From Conexibacter sp. (GTDB lineage Bacteria > Actinomycetota > Thermoleophilia > Solirubrobacterales > Solirubrobacteraceae): a stretch of 7,969 nt of DNA. The stretch spans positions 1-7,969 of the forward strand of contig JAOPZP010000428.1 of assembly GCA_025964055.1 (NCBI GenBank). Direction: 5' to 3'. Positions 1 to 7,969 of the stretch are shown here, piece by piece. The position numbers were made by a program, and so were the translations under genes. The notes beneath the pieces are model-generated. The model had not been told where the DNA came from. It was given only the letters and a program-made list of their open reading frames with translations, and ran no database searches. Position 1 is the first letter of the stretch. Each line of letters opens with the position of its first letter.

Positions 1-2756
<2,756 letters not shown>

Positions 2757-2770
2757 GTCAGGGTCCTCTT
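2757..2770 (-). promoter_or_regulatory. Ribosome binding site of acnA
   Basis: The minus strand reads AAGAGGACCCTGAC immediately before the acnA ATG. GAGGA (2768-2764) lies 7 nt from the start codon. It directly abuts the TGA stop of the upstream toxin gene (2773-2771), so the whole intergenic space is ribosome binding site. This leaves no room for a separate acnA promoter here; any dedicated promoter must lie inside the toxin gene or further upstream. Confidence 0.8.
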
Positions 2771-3181
2771 TCAGCGGTCGGCGGGGAGCACCACGAAGGG
2801 TTCCCCGTCCGGCGTGGTCAATGTTCGGAACTGCTCGTCGAAGGTGGCGATGCGGCGGGTGTTGACGCGGGCGGCGAGCGCGACGAGCGACGCGCGGGTC
2901 AACCCGCACTGCGGATGGCGCCCGGCGATGACGAGCGTCTCCTTCAGCGCGTCGGCCCACCAGCGCACGGCGTAGGCGCCACGCTCGAAGTCGCGCCACA
3001 CGGCCTGCTGGGCCTCGTCGCCGGCCGCCTCGGCGATCGCGCGGTCGATGTCGGCGACCGCCAGCGGCGAGGTCACGAGGTCCTCGTCGAGGGTCGCGAC
3101 GAGCGTGACCGCGTCGGCGTGGCGCGGGTGGCGCCGGCGGGCGAGCGCGAGGACGAAGCCGGGGTCGACGATCACCGCCAT
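2771..3181 (-). CDS. PIN-domain protein, VapC-like toxin with an altered active site
   Basis: 136 aa, the usual VapC size. VapC toxins are Mg-dependent RNases with three or four conserved acidic residues. Seen: N-terminal VIVDPGFVLALA (acidic D6); TSPLAVADIDRAI, where the usual Glu is Asp (D44) followed by D46; GLTRASLVALAARV, aligning with the family pattern LxDASLVALAERL but with Arg (R96) where the third acidic residue is expected; and RRIATFDEQF with D115. The C-terminus GEPFVVLPADR is also family-like. The fold is therefore recognisable, but one catalytic acid is replaced and another conservatively changed, so RNase activity is doubtful. The start is the ATG at 3181, whose A is also the last base of the upstream antitoxin stop codon (TGATG). 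The arrangement antitoxin first, toxin second, with overlapping ends, is typical of type II modules. The next gene, acnA, starts 14 nt after the stop. Confidence 0.85.
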   Translation of the reverse strand: MAVIVDPGFVLALARRRHPRHADAVTLVATLDEDLVTSPLAVADIDRAIAEAAGDEAQQAVWRDFERGAYAVRWWADALKETLVIAGRHPQCGLTRASLVALAARVNTRRIATFDEQFRTLTTPDGEPFVVLPADR

Positions 3182-3354
3182 CAGCGGCGGTCCTCGAACC
3201 CGACGGCCTCGGGCCGCGTCCGCTGGGGACGCTGCACCGCCGCGGCGAGCGTCCGGCGGATGAACTCCGCCTTGGTGATCCCCTCGTCGGCCGCGCGTCG
3301 CGCGAGCCCGTGGTCGAGCTCCTCGTCGAGGTAGATGCTGGTCTTCTTCAGCAA
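3181..3354 (-). CDS. Ribbon-helix-helix (CopG/VapB-type) antitoxin
   Basis: Hand-translated 57-aa protein. A β-strand KKTSIYL (residues 3-9) is followed by helix A (about 10-24, DEELDHGLARRAADE), a turn GIT, and helix B (about 27-39, TKAEFIRRTLAAA). This is the ribbon-helix-helix fold of DNA-binding antitoxins. The basic tail, ending AVGFEDRR, would be the toxin-binding part. The frame is closed upstream by TAG at 3378-3376 and contains no ATG or GTG before the domain. The start must therefore be TTG at 3354 (or CTG at 3351), with no Shine-Dalgarno visible. Its TGA shares one base with the toxin ATG. The protein is expected to neutralise the PIN toxin and to repress its own promoter through the repeated half-sites at 3361-3386. 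Family and role are inferred from the sequence pattern and position. The exact start is the main uncertainty. Confidence 0.85.
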   Translation of the reverse strand: MLKKTSIYLDEELDHGLARRAADEGITKAEFIRRTLAAAVQRPQRTRPEAVGFEDRR

Positions 3355-3360
3355 ATCGCG

Positions 3361-3386
3361 ACGTAGGGTAGCACCCTACGTAGGGT
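3361..3386 (-). promoter_or_regulatory. Palindromic operator with three ACCCTACGT half-sites
   Basis: A perfect 14-bp palindrome ACCCTACGTAGGGT (3373-3386) is followed by a further half-site. ACGTAGGGT at 3361-3369 is an exact inverse of ACCCTACGT at 3373-3381 (9-bp arms, 3-nt spacer AGC) and an exact direct copy of ACGTAGGGT at 3378-3386. The element ends 6 nt before the antitoxin start codon. Ribbon-helix-helix antitoxins bind short repeated palindromic half-sites like this in their own promoters, so it is the likely autoregulatory operator of the downstream pair. The structure is seen directly; the binding is inferred. Confidence 0.8.
3365..3370 (-). promoter_or_regulatory. Possible -10 element TACCCT for the antitoxin-toxin operon
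   Basis: TACCCT fits the TANNNT pattern of actinobacterial -10 elements. It ends 10 nt before the proposed TTG start, inside the operator. If used, transcription would begin at or almost at the start codon, which would explain the missing Shine-Dalgarno, and repressor binding would cover the promoter. No convincing -35 was found. Confidence 0.35.
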
Positions 3387-3398
3387 CCGTGGGACGGC

Positions 3399-4094
3399 TC
3401 AGATCGTCTTCAGCAGCTCGGCGTCAAGCGCCTGACCGAGCCGCTGCACCGTGACGACGCCGTCGGCGAACACGTGGAGGTCGGCGTCGTCGGAGCCGAT
3501 CAGCAACGTCGGCGTGGCGTGCACGCCGTAGCGGCTCTGCATGGTCTTGACCTCCCCGAGCGCCTCGCGGACCTGCGAGCCGGCGCGATCGACCATCACC
3601 TGGTCGACGTCGAGCCCGTGGACGCCGCCGAGCACCTGGCGCAGGAACTGGTCGGTCACGTAGCCGGTGTTCTCGCGGCCCTGCGCGTCGAAGAACCGCG
3701 CCGCGGCGTCCCACAGCCTGTTCTGCAGCCCGGCCGCCTCCAGCGCCTGCGCGGCGCGCCGCGAGTCCCTGCCGAGGAAGTCGACGAGCCGCAGCTCCAC
3801 GCGCACCTTGCCGGTGCGCACGTAGCGCTTGATGATCTGCGGCCAGGTGTTGACCGCCAGCTCGCGGCAGAACGGGCACTGCGGGTCGGCGAACTCGACG
3901 AGCAGGACGTTGGCGCGGGGGTCGCCGAGGATCAGTCCGTGCTGCGGCACGCCGCGCACGATGCTGGTCACGTCGCGCGCGCTGGGCGCGTGGCGCTGCG
4001 GGTCGGCGCCGCCGCTGGAGACCAGGATCGCGATGGCGACGATCGCCGTGGCGAGGCCGACCAGCGTGGACAGGACGGTGAGGCGCCGGCTCAT
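3399..4094 (-). CDS. DsbA-like thioredoxin-fold protein, membrane-anchored (second paralogue)
   Basis: 231 aa. A short basic N-terminus (MSRR) and one membrane segment at about residues 5-26 (ending ILVSSGG) place the rest outside the membrane. The thioredoxin-like (Thioredoxin_4/DsbA) domain has EFADPQCPFC with redox cysteines C73 and C76, an inserted helical region (about 105-185), and the cis-proline motif HATPTLLIG with P195 facing the active site. The likely role is oxidation of cysteines in exported proteins, with reoxidation by the neighbouring VKOR. Isomerase or reductase activity cannot be excluded. It resembles the DsbA-like protein at 4560-5366 across the whole domain (shared DPQCPFC, LEAAGLQN, NxGYxT), so the two look like a tandem duplication. 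The ATG at 4094 is the only start possible, since an in-frame TGA lies at 4112-4110 with no other start codon between. No strong Shine-Dalgarno is seen. The gap to VKOR is 40 nt. Confidence 0.92.
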   Translation of the reverse strand: MSRRLTVLSTLVGLATAIVAIAILVSSGGADPQRHAPSARDVTSIVRGVPQHGLILGDPRANVLLVEFADPQCPFCRELAVNTWPQIIKRYVRTGKVRVELRLVDFLGRDSRRAAQALEAAGLQNRLWDAAARFFDAQGRENTGYVTDQFLRQVLGGVHGLDVDQVMVDRAGSQVREALGEVKTMQSRYGVHATPTLLIGSDDADLHVFADGVVTVQRLGQALDAELLKTI

Positions 4095-4134
4095 GCGGCG
4101 CCAAGCCTGTCATGCCGGCCGCCGCGAGGTCGCT

Positions 4135-4563
4135 TCAGTCTGCCGCCGCGGCAGGCACCGGCGTGCGCAGCAGGCGCCAGGTGCAGACGATCGCCAGGCC
4201 GGTCATCAGGATCGCGCTGGCCACGCACCACTGGCAGATCGCGTCGATGGTGAACAGCTCGCGGTAGGTCAGGTAGGCGGAGAAGCCGAAGCCGACGAGC
4301 GCGACGAGCGCCGCCAGCATGCGCGCCGGCTCGCCCGGCGCCAGCAGCGCGCCGAGCAGGATCACGTAGCCGACGAGCCCCAGCAGCGCGACCGGCACGC
4401 CGGCCAGGTCGGCGTACTGCGAGGTCTGCACCTTGTGGCAGCCGTGGGCGATGTTGCAGACGGGGTCGATGCCGGCGTAGTGCACGTAGACGAGGTAGCC
4501 GGCCACGGCCACCCCGAGCACGGCGAGCACGAGGCCCGTGCCGCGCAGCGCCCGGTCGCTCAC
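4135..4563 (-). CDS. Vitamin K epoxide reductase (VKOR) family disulfide-forming membrane protein
   Basis: 142 aa integral membrane protein. Bacterial VKOR takes the place of DsbB: it accepts electrons from DsbA-like proteins and passes them to quinone. All four redox cysteines are present. The extracytoplasmic loop pair C36 and C42 (VCNIAHGC) has the usual spacing, with S48 six residues later, and the quinone-side pair is C110-Q-W-C113. Membrane segments lie at about residues 8-27, 55-76, 81-100 and 106-131. The length fits a minimal four-helix VKOR with no fused thioredoxin domain, so the partner must be supplied separately; DsbA-like genes lie on both sides. The start is GTG at 4563, whose GTGA overlaps the stop of the upstream dsbA-like gene by 4 nt, indicating translational coupling. 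Confidence 0.95.
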   Translation of the reverse strand: MSDRALRGTGLVLAVLGVAVAGYLVYVHYAGIDPVCNIAHGCHKVQTSQYADLAGVPVALLGLVGYVILLGALLAPGEPARMLAALVALVGFGFSAYLTYRELFTIDAICQWCVASAILMTGLAIVCTWRLLRTPVPAAAAD

Positions 4564-5366
4564 GCGCCGCTCGAGCCGAGGACCGCGTCGACCGCCGCTC
4601 CGACGCTCGCGGCGGTCGGGGTGGCGCCGGCCTTCTTGAGGGTCCCGCCGGTCGGGCCGACCAGCACGGTCGGCGTGCTGTCGACCGCGTAGCGGCTGGC
4701 CAGCGTCTGGGCGGCGCCGAGCTCGGACGAGACCGCGGACGAGCCGGCCTGGGCGAAGGCCCTGGCCGGGTCGGCCCCGGCGCCCTTGAGCACCTTGGTC
4801 AGGAAGTCGGTGGTGATGTACCCCGAGTTCTCCGCGCCTTGGTTGCGGTAGAGCAGGTCCGAGGCGTTCCAGAGCTTGTTCTGCAGCCCGGCCGCCTCCA
4901 GGACGCGCGCGGCGGTCAGCGAGTCGGGGCCGATGAACGTGAGGTAGCGCAGCTCCATCTTCGCCGTGCCGGCGCGCACGTACTTCTGGATCACCGCGGG
5001 CATCTCGTTCAAGGTGTAGTCCTTGCAGAACGGGCACTGCGGGTCGGCGAACTCGACGATCGTGGCCTTGGCCTTGGGATTGCCGAGCGTGATGCCGCTC
5101 TGCGGGATGCCGCTCAACAGCTTGGCGGTCTCCGCGACGCCCTGCAGGGCGCCGCCGCTCGTCGCCGCGCTCTTCTTCGATCCGCCGCCGCTGGAGATGA
5201 GGACGGCGGCGACGACGACGACCGCCGCCAGGGCGAGCAGGCCGCCGAGCTGCAGGAGCCGGCGGCGGCGGGTCGCGCCGGCCGCGTCGGCCCGCTCGCG
5301 CTCGATCCGTTCCGCGCGTGCCGCGTCGCGACGCTCGCGCTTGCTGGAGGAGTCTGGCTGGGACAT
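4560..5366 (-). CDS. DsbA-like thioredoxin-fold protein, membrane-anchored (first paralogue)
   Basis: 268 aa. A highly charged, Arg/Glu/Ala-rich cytoplasmic segment (residues 8-36) ends in RRRR and precedes one membrane span (about 37-58). A Gly/Ser linker follows, then the extracytoplasmic Thioredoxin_4/DsbA domain. EFADPQCPFC carries the redox cysteines C111 and C114. The cis-proline motif is DSTPTVLVG (P232). It is probably the primary thiol oxidant served by the VKOR encoded next, with which it overlaps by 4 nt. The ATG at 5366 is chosen because it begins the charged segment and membrane span. The frame stays open upstream, but that stretch lies in the copper-protein gene and has no domain of its own. 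Compared with its paralogue at 3399-4094 it has about 35 extra N-terminal residues. Physiological substrates are unknown. Confidence 0.93.
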   Translation of the reverse strand: MSQPDSSSKRERRDAARAERIERERADAAGATRRRRLLQLGGLLALAAVVVVAAVLISSGGGSKKSAATSGGALQGVAETAKLLSGIPQSGITLGNPKAKATIVEFADPQCPFCKDYTLNEMPAVIQKYVRAGTAKMELRYLTFIGPDSLTAARVLEAAGLQNKLWNASDLLYRNQGAENSGYITTDFLTKVLKGAGADPARAFAQAGSSAVSSELGAAQTLASRYAVDSTPTVLVGPTGGTLKKAGATPTAASVGAAVDAVLGSSGA

Positions 5367-5440
5367 GCTGCTCGAAGGGTAGGTTGCCAGACCCGCGCTG
5401 CACCTAAAGGGCGACGCAGCGCGGATCGGGCGATCGGGGG
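5367..5440 (-). promoter_or_regulatory. Intergenic region before the disulfide operon: inverted repeat and possible -10
   Basis: This 74-nt gap separates the YcnI-like gene from the DsbA-like gene. It holds a 7-bp inverted repeat, GCGCTGC (5395-5401) and GCAGCGC (5416-5422), with a 14-nt loop. It also holds TACCCT (5381-5376), a TANNNT hexamer ending 9 nt before the ATG. No Shine-Dalgarno is evident, so a near-leaderless transcript is possible. The inverted repeat could be an operator or a weak hairpin; no T-tract follows it. Both assignments are tentative. Confidence 0.35.
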
Positions 5441-6151
5441 CTAGGCCGGGCGCCGCCGCGAGGCGACCAGCGCGCCGCCGCCGGCCAGGAGGCCGAGGCC
5501 GCCGACGATCAGCGCGATGACGCTGAGCGTGTTGGCGTCGCCACCGTCTGACGGCGTGGCCGCGGCGGGGACGGTGGGCGCGGCCGCCGATGCGTCCGCA
5601 GTCGTCGCCGTGCCACCCGACGCCGGCGCGCCGTGATCGCCGGCCGCGGCGGTGACCGTCACCTGCGGAGCGGGCTCGGCCGCGGTCGGGGCGCCGATCC
5701 AGCGCACGACCTTGCCGTCGTTGTAGGTCTGCAGGGCCTTGAAGGTGAGCGTGTCGCCCGCCATGCCGGGGATCTGGACCGACAGCGGGAAGTCGCGGAA
5801 CTGGCCGGGCGCGATGCCGTCGGCCTTGGCGCCGGCCGTCCACGTGATGGTCCTGACGCCCTCGGTCACCTCGCCGTCGTCGGTCTTGACCGGCGTGGCG
5901 AGCTTCTCCTTGGCGACCCGGGCCGACCAGCCGGCGACCGGCTCGTAGGAGACCTGCGCGAAGCCGGCCGGGAACTGGACCTCGACCTTGGTCGTCGTGG
6001 CGTCGGTGGTCTCGTTGGGGACGCGGACGCTCTCCACCACGTAGGCGCCGGCCGCGGCCTGGTTGGGTTGGAGGGTGACGTGGGCATGCGCTGCGGCCGG
6101 GAGGGCGAGGGCGGCGGCGACGGTCGCCGCGAGGGTGATGCGCTGCTTCAT
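5441..6151 (-). CDS. ycnI: YcnI-like (DUF1775) secreted copper-binding protein
   Basis: 236 aa. A signal peptide (1-23) ends in AHA, predicting a mature protein that starts at H24 (HVTLQPNQAAAGAY). This is the N-terminal histidine used as a Cu(II) ligand in characterised YcnI proteins. The domain (about 24-168) includes RVPNETTDATTTKVEVQFP with E47, AGWSARV, GQFRDFPLSVQIP and VVRWIG with W151, all typical of DUF1775; Glu and Trp near the metal are part of the known site. An Ala/Thr/Pro/Ser-rich linker (about 169-206) leads to a C-terminal membrane helix (about 210-227) and a basic tail (SRRRPA), so it is anchored to the outer face of the membrane. The likely role is copper binding or delivery together with the YcnJ-like protein encoded 58 nt upstream. 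The start ATG has a good AAGGA site (6163-6159, spacer 7). Confidence 0.93.
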   Translation of the reverse strand: MKQRITLAATVAAALALPAAAHAHVTLQPNQAAAGAYVVESVRVPNETTDATTTKVEVQFPAGFAQVSYEPVAGWSARVAKEKLATPVKTDDGEVTEGVRTITWTAGAKADGIAPGQFRDFPLSVQIPGMAGDTLTFKALQTYNDGKVVRWIGAPTAAEPAPQVTVTAAAGDHGAPASGGTATTADASAAAPTVPAAATPSDGGDANTLSVIALIVGGLGLLAGGGALVASRRRPA

Positions 6152-6158
6152 GATGATG

Positions 6159-6163
6159 TCCTT
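6159..6163 (-). promoter_or_regulatory. Ribosome binding site of the ycnI-like gene
   Basis: AAGGA lies 7 nt before the ATG at 6151. Its presence contrasts with the weak or absent sites before the DsbA-like and antitoxin genes, and fits translation from an internal position in a polycistronic message running from the CopC-CopD gene. Confidence 0.7.
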
Positions 6164-6209
6164 GGTTTGATGGTGGTCGACGTGGTGCTGCGCGGTCGGT
6201 CGGCGGCGC

Positions 6210-7892
6210 TCATCGCACGGGCACCGAGAAGGTCGCCGTGTACTGGTCGAAGTCCGACACGCGATCGGTGACGAGCAGCCGCCACGCGCCCGCCGGCGCG
6301 AGCGTCATCGCGTCGGCGACGTAGTGGCCGGGGCCCGCGCGGTGCACGGTCGCCGACAGCGGCCCGATGCCCTTGCGGGGCAGCGACGCCGTGACGGTCA
6401 GCTCCTTGGTGCCGGTGAACGGCGCGCCGTCGGAGGCCCGGAAGAGGTAGACGTGCACGGCGTTGACGCCGGTGCGCGCGGGATCGACGGTCGCCTCGAC
6501 CTCCAGCGGCCCGGTCCGCGTGGAGTGCGAGAACGGCCCGGCCGACAGCGCCGAGGGCGGCGCGTAGGACACCAGCGCGGCCGTGACGCCCAGCACCACG
6601 ACGGCGAGCGCGATCTCGGCCCGCAGCGTGCGGCGCAGCAGGCGACCCGCCGCGCCGGGCGCATGGCCCTCGCGCGCGAGCGCGCGCAGGCGCGGGACAC
6701 TGCGCCGGCGGTTGACCGCGCCGAGCGCGATCAGCGCCAGCACGAGCCCGACCTTGATCAGCACCGCCCGGCCGAACGCGGTGTGCAGGAGGTCGTCGAA
6801 CGCGCGCAGGTGCACGATGGACTGGACGGTGCCGGTCAGCAGCAGCGTCGCGACCGAGGCGAGCGCGATCGTCGAGAAGCGCGTGACGGTCGCGCCGAGC
6901 AGGACCGCCCGCGCCGGCGGGTCGAGCGCCCGCGTGGCCGCGGGCACCGCGACCAGCAGGACGACGAGGCCGCCGACCCACACGCTCATCGCGACCACGT
7001 GCGCGACGTCCAGCGGCACGAGCAGCGCGACGGGATGCTGCGTGGCGGCGTGCCCGCCGAGGGCCGGGGTGATCGCCAGCAGGGCAGCCGGCAGCGCCCA
7101 GGCGCCGGGCCGGCGCGGGCCGAAGACGAGCAGCGCGCCGCCCAGCAGCACCAGGTCGGCGAGGCGCAGCCCCCACACCGCGCCGAACCGCGTGCCGAGC
7201 ACCTCGCGCACGACGCCGGGGTCCAGCGCGGCCCAGAACGACGTGCCTCCGGCGGTCGCACCCTGCAGGACGATGCCGGCGACACCGGCGGCCGCGCCCA
7301 TCCCCAGGCCCGCCGCGAGCACCGTGCGCGAGCGCCGGGCGAAGGCCTGCTCGGCGGCCGGCCCCGCCGCGTCGCGTCGCCACGCCAGCAGTCCGAAGAG
7401 CAGCGTGCCGACCACCAGCGCGATGGCCAGGTAGTCGGCGCCGCGGGCGAGCCCGAACGCCGCCTGCGTCACCGGGCCGGCCGACGTTCCGTCCAGCTGG
7501 TCGCCGACCGTCGCGGCGGGGGCGGCGCCCGCGTGGCCGATCGCGAACACGAAGCCACCCGAGACGGGATGGCCGTCGGCCGAGATGACGCGGTAGGTGG
7601 CCGTGAACGAGCCATCGGACAGGCCGGGCTTCAGGCCGACCGCCAGCAGCGCGCCCGTCCCGCCGGGATGCACGACCGGGCCGTCGTCGACCCGGGCGCC
7701 GCGCGCGTCGAAGACCCGCACCGCGCCGAAGTTGCCCTCAACGGCCTCGTCGAAGCGCAGGACGACCTGCGCGGGCTCGGCGCGCGCCACCGCGCCCCGC
7801 GCCGGGGTCGTCGCCTCCAGCGTCGCGTGCGCGAGCGCGCTCGCCGGCAGGGCGAGCACGAGCACCAAGGCGAGGAGGAGACCGCGCCTCAC
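6210..7892 (-). CDS. ycnJ: CopC-CopD fusion copper protein (YcnJ type)
   Basis: 560 aa from GTG at 7892. A signal peptide (about 1-21, ending SALA) exposes H22 as the predicted first mature residue of a CopC domain (about 22-120). Together with D106 and H108 in ISADGHPVSGG, it makes the classic CopC Cu(II) site His-Asp-His. A CopD membrane domain follows, with about eight spans (roughly 151-171, 190-210, 237-258, 264-281, 294-319, 334-357, 375-393, 427-441). It carries GGHAATQH (H281, H286) and the CopD hallmark DVAHVVAMSVWVGGL (H298, W305). The last hundred or so residues (about 455-560) form an extracytoplasmic β-rich domain like those ending other YcnJ proteins. The likely role is copper uptake or handling across the membrane, paired with the YcnI-like protein. 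Codons 7895 and 7892 are both GTG. 7892 is preferred because its GTGA overlaps the upstream stop by 4 nt; starting at 7895 adds one residue. Confidence 0.93.
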   Translation of the reverse strand: MRRGLLLALVLVLALPASALAHATLEATTPARGAVARAEPAQVVLRFDEAVEGNFGAVRVFDARGARVDDGPVVHPGGTGALLAVGLKPGLSDGSFTATYRVISADGHPVSGGFVFAIGHAGAAPAATVGDQLDGTSAGPVTQAAFGLARGADYLAIALVVGTLLFGLLAWRRDAAGPAAEQAFARRSRTVLAAGLGMGAAAGVAGIVLQGATAGGTSFWAALDPGVVREVLGTRFGAVWGLRLADLVLLGGALLVFGPRRPGAWALPAALLAITPALGGHAATQHPVALLVPLDVAHVVAMSVWVGGLVVLLVAVPAATRALDPPARAVLLGATVTRFSTIALASVATLLLTGTVQSIVHLRAFDDLLHTAFGRAVLIKVGLVLALIALGAVNRRRSVPRLRALAREGHAPGAAGRLLRRTLRAEIALAVVVLGVTAALVSYAPPSALSAGPFSHSTRTGPLEVEATVDPARTGVNAVHVYLFRASDGAPFTGTKELTVTASLPRKGIGPLSATVHRAGPGHYVADAMTLAPAGAWRLLVTDRVSDFDQYTATFSVPVR

Positions 7893-7969
7893 CACGGCTC
7901 GGCGGGCGTGCGGTCGCGCCGCCGCCGCCGGGTCACGAGGACCGCCGCGCCGCCCGCCAGCACGAGCCC
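7889..7969 (-). CDS. C-terminal end of an unidentified membrane-anchored protein
   Basis: The last 26 codons of a gene entering from outside the window, closed by TGA at 7891-7889. The residues are a short hydrophobic stretch (GLVLAGGAAVLV), then TRRRRRDR and TPAEPW. This is a typical C-terminal membrane anchor with a basic cytoplasmic tail, similar in style to the end of the YcnI-like protein at 5441-6151. The 4-nt overlap with the CopC-CopD start points to one operon. The fragment is too short to identify; a copper chaperone or another exported copper protein would fit the context, but this is a guess. Confidence 0.65.
   Translation of the reverse strand, partial: GLVLAGGAAVLVTRRRRRDRTPAEPW

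Noticed and set aside
3424..4113. Alternative minus-strand frame starting at ATG 4113
   Set aside because: It is out of frame with the CPFC and membrane-anchor protein, and its translation is Arg/Ala-rich with no domain.
5395..5422. Rho-independent terminator after the YcnI-like gene
   Set aside because: The stem is only 7 bp, the loop is long, and there is no T-tract downstream on the minus strand.
5367..5843. Upstream extension of the DsbA-like frame into the YcnI-like gene
   Set aside because: The frame is open but overlaps a well-supported gene in another frame, and its product there has no recognisable sequence. The ATG at 5366 starts the charged segment and membrane span.

Overview
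The window is GC-rich throughout, and all eight recognisable genes are read from the minus strand. Codon third positions are strongly G/C, which creates long spurious antisense frames. The gene content suggests an aerobic, high-GC actinobacterium: an actinobacterial-type AcnA, a VKOR plus DsbA disulfide pair, and a YcnJ/YcnI copper pair. My guess is a member of Thermoleophilia/Solirubrobacterales, but that is inference and no marker here proves it.

Layout in the direction of transcription (high to low coordinates). (1) 7969-7889 is the last 26 codons of a membrane-anchored protein, joined by a 4-nt GTGA overlap to (2) a CopC-CopD fusion of YcnJ type. It is followed after 58 nt by (3) a YcnI-like (DUF1775) secreted copper-binding protein. 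After a 74-nt gap with a small inverted repeat and a possible -10 element comes a disulfide-forming cluster: (4) a membrane-anchored DsbA-like protein, (5) a four-cysteine VKOR overlapping it by 4 nt, and (6) a second DsbA-like paralogue. A 44-nt gap then carries a three-half-site palindromic operator in front of (7) a small ribbon-helix-helix antitoxin that I translated by hand, overlapping by one base (8) a PIN-domain toxin. Only 14 nt further on starts (9) aconitate hydratase, which leaves the window about 20-25 codons before its expected end.

How they work together: the copper proteins act outside the membrane or in it. YcnI and the CopC domain both expose a histidine as the predicted first mature residue. 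The DsbA-VKOR-DsbA set would oxidise cysteines of exported proteins, with VKOR passing electrons to quinone. The VapBC-like pair is probably autoregulated through the operator. Because nothing resembling a terminator lies between it and acn, acn may be partly transcribed from the toxin-antitoxin promoter.

The points most worth a second look are: a PIN toxin that has lost one of its normally conserved acidic residues (Asp to Arg); the repeated operator; the toxin-antitoxin module placed directly against a central TCA-cycle gene; a roughly 50-residue Pro/Ala/acidic insert in aconitase carrying an ETFPASDPPA motif; and the tandem DsbA paralogues flanking VKOR. I see no clear evidence of a wholly new system, and no RNA genes, CRISPR arrays or insertion sequences.
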